A stretch of DNA of 5,053 nucleotides. It comes from an uncultured Holophagales bacterium (GTDB lineage Bacteria; Acidobacteriota; Thermoanaerobaculia; UBA5066). How positions within the stretch are numbered: the first letter of the stretch is position 1; the number at the start of each line of letters is the position of its first letter. Location: positions 1 to 5,053 of the forward strand of contig CALMDF010000039.1 of assembly GCA_937864895.1 (NCBI GenBank). Reading direction: 5' to 3'. A model generated the notes under the pieces. The model saw nothing but the letters and a program-made list of their open reading frames with translations. It ran no database searches and had not been told where the DNA came from. Positions 1 through 5,053 of this stretch are shown here, in pieces. The position numbers and the translations under genes are program-made.

Positions 1-1
1 C

Positions 2-793
2 TTCGCGGCGCTCCTCGCCGACCTCCTCGTCCGGTTCGTCCTCGCCGCCGCGCGGGGCCGCCGAAGCGCGCGAACCGACCTCGTCGGGCACGTCTCGTTC
101 CTCGTCGCGGTCGTCCCCGTCGCGGGCCTCGTGCCGGGGACCGGGCCGGCGGAACTCGACCCGACCTGGCGCGTCGTCCTCCTCGGGCTCCTCTTCTTCT
201 GCCTCGCCTCCACCGTCCTCTGGCGCGTCTCGGAGGAGGTGCGGCGCTACCGGCTCGCGGGGCTGACCGACCCGGGAACGCGCCTCTGGAACCGCGACGC
301 CCTCTACGAGGAGATCGCGGAGCGGGGCGACGCTCTCCGGCGGGGAAAGGGGCGCGGCTTCGGGCTCCTCCTCGTCGACCTCGACCGATTCAGGGAGTGG
401 AACGACGCGCGGGGCCGCGTCGCGGGAGACCGCCTCCTGCTGCGCGCGGCGCGCGCCCTCCTCGACGCGTCGCGCCCGCAGGACTTCGTGGCGCGCTACG
501 GCGGCGACGAGTACGCGGTCGTCGTGGGGGACGTCGACTCCGAGTCGCTTCCCGCCCTCTCCGAGCGGCTGCACGGAGCGCTCGGCGCGGCCCTCTCGGA
601 GGAGACGGGCGGCTTCCTCGAGAGCGCCTCCATCGGGATGGAGATCTACGACGCGGCCCGCCACCGGACGCCCGAGGACCTCCTCAGGGACACGGACCGG
701 GCGCTCTACGAAGCCAGGAAGAACGTCCGGGCGCGCGTCCCGAGCCGGACCCTGCGGCAGACGCCGTCGGGGAAGTGGAACCTCCGGGGCTGA
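2..793 (+). CDS. Membrane-anchored GGDEF diguanylate cyclase (5' partial)
   Basis: The protein should make the second messenger cyclic di-GMP from two GTP at the inner membrane. The frame is open from base 2 to the TGA at 791-793 (263 visible residues), so the true start lies before the window. The GTG at 131 is an internal valine. Visible residues 1-17, about 29-45 and 58-76 are hydrophobic and look like membrane segments; this sensory part resembles nothing I can name. The GGDEF domain begins at LTDPGTRLWNR (88-98). Metal and substrate residues match the PleD spacing: D126 in LVDLDRF, N134, D143 and D169 in GGDEY (167-171). The product-inhibition site RxxD is present as R158-D161, five residues before GGDEY. 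Oddities are Y for F in the signature, R for the usual H in the GH..GD segment, and a C-terminal ARKNVR lacking the usual glycine. I infer an active, feedback-inhibited enzyme. The family call is firm; the input signal is unknown. Confidence 0.93.
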   Translation, partial: FAALLADLLVRFVLAAARGRRSARTDLVGHVSFLVAVVPVAGLVPGTGPAELDPTWRVVLLGLLFFCLASTVLWRVSEEVRRYRLAGLTDPGTRLWNRDALYEEIAERGDALRRGKGRGFGLLLVDLDRFREWNDARGRVAGDRLLLRAARALLDASRPQDFVARYGGDEYAVVVGDVDSESLPALSERLHGALGAALSEETGGFLESASIGMEIYDAARHRTPEDLLRDTDRALYEARKNVRARVPSRTLRQTPSGKWNLRG

Positions 794-802
794 CGGAATC
801 CG

Positions 803-808
803 TACACT
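803..808 (+). promoter_or_regulatory. Possible -10 element (TACACT) for a leaderless peptidase transcript
   Basis: TACACT fits the TAnnnT -10 pattern and matches TATAAT at four of six positions. It ends eight bases before the GTG at 817, which would place transcription initiation at or next to the start codon. No Shine-Dalgarno sequence lies at a useful distance from that GTG. I see no convincing -35 box around 780-785 (ACCTCC), so this is weak evidence from a short motif. The gene may simply be read through from the cyclase upstream. Confidence 0.22.
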
Positions 809-816
809 CCCCGGTC

Positions 817-2253
817 GTGACACTGCGAAGCCGTCTCCTCCTCGCGCTCCTTCCCCTCCTCCCCGGCCCCGTCGCCCTCGGCGTCACGCCCGTCGACCCC
901 CTGCCGCCCCAGACCCGCACGGCGGTCTCGGCGCTCGCGGTGAAAGGCGTCTCGACGACCCGGGCGACGGAGTGGGTCCGCCGTCTCACCGACGAGGTGG
1001 GGCCCCGCCTCGCGGGCTCGGCGGGCGACCGCGCCGCGATCGCCTGGGGCCTGGCGCTCTTCCGCGAGCTCGGCTTCTCGAACGTGAGGGCCGAGGAGGT
1101 CCCCGTGACGGCGTGGGAGCGGGGCGTCGAGACGGCCGCGGTCGTCTCCCCGTTCCCGCAGGAGCTCGTCGTCACGGCGCTCGGGGGGAGCGTCGGGACG
1201 CCGGGGGAGGGGATCACGGCCGCGGTCGTGGAGATGAAGACGCTCGAGGCGCTCGAGGAGGCCGTCAAGGCGGACCCGGACGCGGTGCGCGGGAAGATCG
1301 TCTTCCTCAACCGCCGGATGGCGCGGGGGAGGACGGGGCCGGGCTACGGAGCGACCGTCCCCGCGCGTTCCTCGGGCGCCGCGAAGGCGGGGCCGCACGG
1401 GGCGCTCGCCGTCCTCGTCCGCTCGGTGGGCACGTCCACGAGCCGCTTCGCCCACACGGGGTCGACGAGCTACGTGCCCGGCGGCCCGCGCATCCCGGCG
1501 GCCGCCGTCTCCCACGCCGACGCCGACCTCCTGGAGCGGCTCCTCGCGCGCGGGCCCGTCACGGTGAAGCTCGTCCTCGGGTGCCGGTCCCTCCCTCCCG
1601 CCGTGTCGGCGAACGTCCTCGGCGAGGTGCCCGGGCGCGAGCGGCCGGACGAGGTCGTCGTCGTCTCCTGCCACCTCGACTCCTGGGACCTCGGGCGAGG
1701 CGCGGTCGACGACGGCGCGGGCTGCGGGATCGCGATCGAGGCCGCACGGCTCATCGCCCGGGCCCCCCGGCGCCCGCTCCGGACGATCCGGGTCGTCCTC
1801 TTCGCGAACGAGGAGAGCGGCCTGGCGGGCGGGACGGGCTACGCGGCCCGTCATGCCGCCGAGCTGCCGAAGCACGCGGGAGCGTTCGAAGCCGACAGTG
1901 GCACCGGCGCCCCGACCGGCTTCTCGTGGAGCGCGGCGGAGTCGCTCGGGCCGGCCCTCGCCGCCGTGGCGGAGCTCCTCGGGCCGCTCGGCGCCGGAAC
2001 CCTCAGGGCGGGTGGCCACGGGGGCGCCGACATCTCGCCGATGGCGTTCGCGGGCGTGCCGCTCTTCGGGCTCTCGCAGGAGAGCGGCGCCTACTTCGAC
2101 ATCCACCACACGGCGGACGACACCTTCGACAAGATCGAGCCCGCCTCGCTCGACAAGGGCGCCGCCGCCTTCGCGGCCATGGCCTATGCCGTCGCCGACC
2201 TGCCGGAGATCCACGCGCGGCCGGCCGTACCGGCAGCCCACGGGGCGCGATGA
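817..2253 (+). CDS. Exported M28-family zinc peptidase, carboxypeptidase Q-like
   Basis: This is a di-zinc exopeptidase (478 residues) that probably cleaves small peptides outside the cytoplasm. The GTG at 817 is chosen because it is the first start codon after the upstream stop and gives a signal peptide: basic MTLRSR, then a leucine-rich core to about residue 22. The next in-frame GTG (940) would lose that signal. TDEVGPRLAGS (58-68) is typical of the carboxypeptidase Q branch. Residues of roughly 130-255 fit the inserted PA-like region. The metal and catalytic residues expected for M28 are all visible: H286 in HLDSWD, D298 in DDGAG, E332 (general base) and E333 in NEES, D360 in EADSGT, and H430/H431 in DIHHTADDT. 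The only cysteines are C256, C285 and C303, two of them within or beside the metal-binding segments. The gene follows the GGDEF gene by 23 bases and overlaps copA by four. The family is clear; the substrate is not. Confidence 0.93.
   Translation: MTLRSRLLLALLPLLPGPVALGVTPVDPLPPQTRTAVSALAVKGVSTTRATEWVRRLTDEVGPRLAGSAGDRAAIAWGLALFRELGFSNVRAEEVPVTAWERGVETAAVVSPFPQELVVTALGGSVGTPGEGITAAVVEMKTLEALEEAVKADPDAVRGKIVFLNRRMARGRTGPGYGATVPARSSGAAKAGPHGALAVLVRSVGTSTSRFAHTGSTSYVPGGPRIPAAAVSHADADLLERLLARGPVTVKLVLGCRSLPPAVSANVLGEVPGRERPDEVVVVSCHLDSWDLGRGAVDDGAGCGIAIEAARLIARAPRRPLRTIRVVLFANEESGLAGGTGYAARHAAELPKHAGAFEADSGTGAPTGFSWSAAESLGPALAAVAELLGPLGAGTLRAGGHGGADISPMAFAGVPLFGLSQESGAYFDIHHTADDTFDKIEPASLDKGAAAFAAMAYAVADLPEIHARPAVPAAHGAR
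2250..2253 (+). promoter_or_regulatory. ATGA stop/start overlap coupling the peptidase to copA
   Basis: The copA ATG (2250-2252) shares bases with the peptidase TGA (2251-2253). The upstream bases hold only a weak GGGGCG, not a good Shine-Dalgarno sequence. This arrangement usually means that ribosomes finishing the first gene reinitiate on the second. It is the best evidence in the window that the two genes share one transcript. Confidence 0.75.
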
Positions 2254-4541
2254 ACCTCCCGTCCCTCCCCTCCCTCCCCACGGCGGGCGCGGCGGCACCC
2301 CCTGGTCCCCCCTCCGTCGACGGGCCTCTCGTCGAGCTCGCGGTCGGCGGGATGCACTGCGCCTCCTGCGTGTCGCGAATCGAGTCGGCGCTGGCGAAGG
2401 TGCCGGGAGTCTCCCTCGCGGTCGTGGACCTCCTCTCGGGCCGCGCGAGCGTGCGGCTCTCCGACCCGTCGGTGCCCCTCGAGGCGCTGGTCGGGGCCGT
2501 GGCCGGCGTCGGGTACGAGGCGCGGCCGGCCGAGAGCGCCGACGAGCTCGGCCTCGAGGGGCTCGTCGACGCGGAGCAGGCGGAACGGGCCTCTGCCCTG
2601 AAGAACCTCTCGCGCAAGCTCGCCCTCGCGGCGGCGGTCGCGGTGCCCGTCGCGACGCTCTCGATGGCGGACGTCACGTTCCCGGGGAGGGACGGCCTCT
2701 TCCTCGTCCTCACGGCGCTCGTCCTCGGCACGTCGGGGAGGGAGATTCTCGTCAGCGGCGCTCGCGCCGCGGCGCGTCTCGCCCCCGACATGAACACCCT
2801 CGTCGCCCTCGGCACGACCTCGGCGTTCCTCACCTCGGCCGCGGCGACGTTCTTCCCGGCCCTCTTCCACGACGAGGGGGGGCACGCCCCGGTCTACTAC
2901 GAGGCGGCTGTCGTCATCGTGGCGCTCATCCTCCTCGGGCGCTTCCTCGAGGAGCGCGCGAAAGGGAAGGCCGGGGAGGCGATCCGGGCGCTCGCGCGGC
3001 TCGGCGCCCGCAAGGCCCGCCTCGCGCGGCCGGGCGGCGACCTCGAGGTGCCGCTCGAACGCGTCCGGGTGGGAGACCTCCTCCGGATCCTCCCGGGCGA
3101 GAAGGTGCCGACGGACGGGGTCCTCGTCGAGGGCGCGACGGCGGTCGACGAGTCGCTCGTCACGGGGGAATCGCTCCCCGTCGAGAAGGTGCCGGGCGAC
3201 GCGCTCCTCGGCGCCACCGTGAACGGGAACGGGGCGGTCGTCATGAAGGCGACCCGCGTCGGGAAAGAGACGGCGCTCGCGAAGGTCGTCCAGCTCGTGC
3301 GGCAGGCACAGGCGACGAAGGCCCCGGTCCAGCGCCTCGTCGACCGCGTCGCCGCGGTCTTCGTCCCCGTCGTCGTCGTCGTCGCCCTCCTCTCCTTCGC
3401 CGCCTGGATCGCCTGGGGCCCCGAGCCGAGGCTCCTCCGGGCGCTCCTCGCGGCGACGTCGGTCCTCCTCGTCGCCTGTCCCTGCGCCCTCGGCCTCGCG
3501 ACCCCGACGGCGCTCGTCGTCGGGACCGGGCGCGGCGCGCGGATGGGCCTCCTCCTCCGCGACGCCGGGGTCCTCGAGAAGGCGGCGCGGGTGACCGCCG
3601 TGGTCTTCGACAAGACGGGCACCCTCACCGAAGGGCGCCCCGCCGTGGCGGCGGTCCTCCCGGCGGAGGGGGTGACCCCGGAAGAGCTCCTCTCCTCCCT
3701 CGCCGCGCTCGAGAGCGGCTCGGAGCACCCCCTCGCCCGGGCGATCCTGGACGCGGTCCGCGCCCGGGGAATCCCGTTCGATCGGGCGAGCGAGGTGAGG
3801 GCCGTTCCGGGCGGCGGGGTGACCGGAGCGGTCGCTGGCGCGCCGGCCCTCGCGGGCTCCGGGGCGTTCGTGGCGTCCCGCGGCGTCGCGGCACCCCGGG
3901 ACCTCCTCGACGAGGCCGCGGACGGGACCCTCGTCTTCCTCGCCGTCTCCGGGAAGTGCCTCGGCGCCGTCGTCCTCACGGACCCCGTCAAGCCGAACGC
4001 CCGCGAAGCGCTCGCCGAGCTCTCCCGGCGGGGGCTCTCCCTGCACCTCCTCTCGGGCGACCGGCCCGCGGCCGTCGCCGCCGCGGCGCTCGCGGCGGGG
4101 ATCCCGGCGGCGAACGCCGCCGCCGGCCTCTCGCCGGCGGAGAAGGCGGAGCGGGTGAAGGCGTTGAAGGCGCGGGGCGAGGTCGTGGCGATGGTGGGGG
4201 ACGGGATCAACGACGCCCCGGCCCTCTCGGCGGCGGACCTCGGCGTGGCGATCGGGACCGGGGCCGACGTCGCCCGCGCCGCGTCGGACGTGACGCTCGT
4301 CGGCGGCTCGCTCGGCGGGGTCGCGACGGCGCTCGACCTCGCGAAGGCGACGCTCGGCAACATCCGACAGAACCTCTTCCTGGCGTTCGTCTACAACGTC
4401 GTCCTGATCCCGGTCGCCGCGGGCGCGCTCTATCCCGTGACGGGCTGGACGCTCAACCCGATGCTCGCGGGCCTCGCGATGGCGGCCTCCTCGGTGAGCG
4501 TCGTGACGAACGCTCTCCGGCTCCGGCGGTTCGGGCGCTGA
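2250..4541 (+). CDS. copA: Copper-exporting P1B-1-type ATPase CopA
   Basis: This inner-membrane pump uses ATP to export Cu(I) from the cytoplasm (763 residues, normal for the family). A Pro/Ser-rich leader (about 2-25) precedes one heavy-metal domain with GMHCASC (C37, C40). Membrane segments lie near 121-143, 148-165, 184-206, 216-232, 367-389, 395-420, 707-730 and 735-755. The actuator loop has TGES (305-308). The membrane metal site is CPC (410-412). The phosphorylation site is D454 in DKTGT, the nucleotide domain has H493-P494 (SEHP), and the hinge has GDGINDAPAL (650-659). Copper(I) specificity rests on Y715-N716 in segment 7 and M744 with S748 in segment 8, the same spacing as Y682-N683, M711 and S715 of Archaeoglobus CopA. 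All key residues are present, so the pump should work. The ATG at 2250 overlaps the peptidase stop; the frame is open far upstream, but that region encodes the peptidase in another frame. No copper-responsive operator is visible, so expression probably follows the operon. Confidence 0.97.
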   Translation: MNLPSLPSLPTAGAAAPPGPPSVDGPLVELAVGGMHCASCVSRIESALAKVPGVSLAVVDLLSGRASVRLSDPSVPLEALVGAVAGVGYEARPAESADELGLEGLVDAEQAERASALKNLSRKLALAAAVAVPVATLSMADVTFPGRDGLFLVLTALVLGTSGREILVSGARAAARLAPDMNTLVALGTTSAFLTSAAATFFPALFHDEGGHAPVYYEAAVVIVALILLGRFLEERAKGKAGEAIRALARLGARKARLARPGGDLEVPLERVRVGDLLRILPGEKVPTDGVLVEGATAVDESLVTGESLPVEKVPGDALLGATVNGNGAVVMKATRVGKETALAKVVQLVRQAQATKAPVQRLVDRVAAVFVPVVVVVALLSFAAWIAWGPEPRLLRALLAATSVLLVACPCALGLATPTALVVGTGRGARMGLLLRDAGVLEKAARVTAVVFDKTGTLTEGRPAVAAVLPAEGVTPEELLSSLAALESGSEHPLARAILDAVRARGIPFDRASEVRAVPGGGVTGAVAGAPALAGSGAFVASRGVAAPRDLLDEAADGTLVFLAVSGKCLGAVVLTDPVKPNAREALAELSRRGLSLHLLSGDRPAAVAAAALAAGIPAANAAAGLSPAEKAERVKALKARGEVVAMVGDGINDAPALSAADLGVAIGTGADVARAASDVTLVGGSLGGVATALDLAKATLGNIRQNLFLAFVYNVVLIPVAAGALYPVTGWTLNPMLAGLAMAASSVSVVTNALRLRRFGR
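2258..2279 (-). other. G-quadruplex candidate at the copA 5' end
   Basis: On the plus strand there are five C-runs: 2258-2260, 2263-2265, 2267-2270, 2272-2274 and 2276-2279. They are separated by two, one, one and one bases. The minus strand therefore has five runs of three or four G with very short loops, which is the pattern of the most stable parallel quadruplexes. Two more G-runs follow on the same strand, opposite 2298-2302 and 2307-2312. The G-rich strand is the template for copA transcription; the mRNA is C-rich. The tract encodes the PSLPSLP leader just after the start codon, so it could be only a by-product of codon use. Confidence 0.5.
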
Positions 4542-4552
4542 CGGCGGTCAGC
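4537..4552. terminator. Hairpin centred on the convergent stop codons; candidate bidirectional terminator
   Basis: GCTGAC, loop GGCG, GTCAGC forms a perfect six-base-pair stem. The copA TGA (4539-4541) is in one arm and the complement of the PhzF TGA (4548-4550) in the other. Past a bulged C at 4536, G4534-G4535 can also pair with C4553-C4554. A weaker hairpin with a TCGA loop (4555-4571) follows directly. Neither is followed by a T-tract on either strand, so a classical intrinsic terminator is not supported. With only six bases between the genes, this is nonetheless the only visible candidate structure for ending both transcripts. Confidence 0.35.
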
Positions 4553-5053
4553 CCGGGAGCTCGAGCTCTCCCCTCACGACGGTGACGGCCGACCCCGCGA
4601 GCCGGACCCTCTCGCCGAGGCAGGAGACGCGCACCGTGCCGCCCCGGGCCGACGCCTGGTAGCCGACGAGGTCGGCCTTCCCGAGCTTCTCCTGCCAGTA
4701 GGGGCCGAGGGCGCAGTGGGCCGAGCCGGTGACCGGGTCCTCGGGGACGCCGCAGCCGGGCGCGAAGAAGCGGGAGACGAAGTCGTTCGGCGTCCCCGCG
4801 TCGGCCCGGGCGGTGACGATGACGCCGCGGTACGGGACCTCCTCGAGGAGGGAGAAGTCGGGCTTCAGGGAGCGCACCTCGGCTTCGGTGGCCACCTCGA
4901 AGAAGAGGTCGAAGCGGGTCTTGCCCGAGAAGACGGGCGTGATCGGGAGCGCCTTCAGGGCGAGCTCGGGCGGGCCGAAAGGCTCGGCCGGGGTGGACGG
5001 GAAGTCGAGGACGATGGACTCCCCGTCGCGCACGGCGTGGAGGGGGCCGCTCT
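4548..5053 (-). CDS. PhzF-family isomerase/epimerase (5' partial)
   Basis: This is the C-terminal part of a PhzF-family protein, with the diaminopimelate-epimerase-like two-lobed fold. The stop is TCA at 4548-4550 on the plus strand. The frame stays open to the window edge, and the six codons before the GTG at 5033 read SGPLHA. They match the SGPL segment that normally leads into the DFP strand, so the GTG is internal and the true start lies beyond 5053. About 167 residues are visible, against 260-300 for the family. The signature GVPEDPVTGSAHCALGPYW is intact. Counting from that GTG, D99 and S104 of EDPVTGS correspond to the conserved active-site Asp and Ser (D208 and S213 of Pseudomonas PhzF). 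The catalytic Glu and His of the first lobe are off the window. Most members are uncharacterised YddE-like proteins, so this is not evidence of phenazine synthesis. It converges on copA with a six-base gap. Confidence 0.92.
   Translation of the reverse strand, partial: SGPLHAVRDGESIVLDFPSTPAEPFGPPELALKALPITPVFSGKTRFDLFFEVATEAEVRSLKPDFSLLEEVPYRGVIVTARADAGTPNDFVSRFFAPGCGVPEDPVTGSAHCALGPYWQEKLGKADLVGYQASARGGTVRVSCLGERVRLAGSAVTVVRGELELPG

Noticed and set aside
131..133. GTG at 131 as the start of the GGDEF gene
   Set aside because: The same frame is open to base 2 and encodes further hydrophobic segments upstream, so the gene is simply cut by the window edge.
972..2249. Upstream extension of the copA frame
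   Set aside because: This part of the frame is Arg/Gly-rich and overlaps the conserved peptidase in another frame. CopA homology begins after the ATG at 2250.
706..2298. 530-codon open frame on the minus strand opposite the peptidase
   Set aside because: It is Arg/Gly/Pro/Asp-rich with no recognisable domain, and lies opposite a gene with a full set of catalytic motifs. Long antisense frames are expected at this GC content.
3369..3383. Five tandem GTC triplets, considered as a microsatellite
   Set aside because: They encode five valines in a CopA membrane helix, and GTC is the usual valine codon here, so ordinary coding explains them.
2184..4046. 620-codon open frame on the minus strand opposite copA
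   Set aside because: The composition is low-complexity (Arg, Glu, Asp, Gly) and the opposite strand encodes a motif-complete CopA, so this is a shadow.
4557..4568. Perfect 12-base palindrome GAGCTCGAGCTC as a possible operator
   Set aside because: It lies in the last codons of the PhzF gene (encoding ELEL), far from any start, and arises readily from GAG/CTC codon use. It is kept only as part of the weak second hairpin.
1853..4585. 910-codon forward frame overlapping the peptidase and copA
   Set aside because: It is almost entirely Arg/Gly/Pro/Ala with no domains, which is an out-of-frame reading of the real genes.
5031..5033. GTG at 5033 as the start of the PhzF gene
   Set aside because: The upstream in-frame residues SGPLHA continue the family consensus, and the remaining length would be only about half of a normal PhzF protein.
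4548..5053. Phenazine biosynthesis locus
   Set aside because: Only a PhzF-family fragment is present with no other phz genes. Most family members are general isomerases of unknown substrate.

Overview
The window is a very GC-rich, densely coding stretch with strong G/C preference at third codon positions and heavy use of CTC for leucine and GTC for valine. It looks like the chromosome of a high-GC bacterium. Acidobacteriota (Thermoanaerobaculia-like) or Myxococcota are plausible hosts from the codon style and the carboxypeptidase-Q-like M28 peptidase, but nothing here fixes the lineage. There are no mobile elements, RNA genes or CRISPR arrays, and no gene-free stretch longer than 23 bases.

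Layout: (1) 2-793 (+), the 3' part of a membrane-anchored GGDEF diguanylate cyclase whose 5' end lies outside the window. (2) 817-2253 (+), a complete exported M28-family zinc peptidase of the carboxypeptidase Q type, starting at GTG 23 bases after the cyclase stop. (3) 2250-4541 (+), a complete copper-exporting P1B-1 ATPase (CopA) with one N-terminal heavy-metal domain, joined to the peptidase by an ATGA stop/start overlap. (4) 4548-5053 (-), the C-terminal part of a PhzF-family isomerase. It converges on copA with a 6-base gap, and its 5' end lies beyond the window.

The three forward genes are packed like an operon, with a 23-base gap and then a 4-base overlap, so the peptidase and copper pump are probably translated from one message. 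No copper-responsive operator, regulator or chaperone gene is visible. No known pathway links the four products, and I see no evidence for a new multi-gene system. The points most worth checking are small: a short-loop G-quadruplex candidate at the start of copA, a perfect hairpin centred on the convergent stop codons, a possible leaderless start for the peptidase, and the intact catalytic and feedback sites of the GGDEF protein despite a GGDEY signature.
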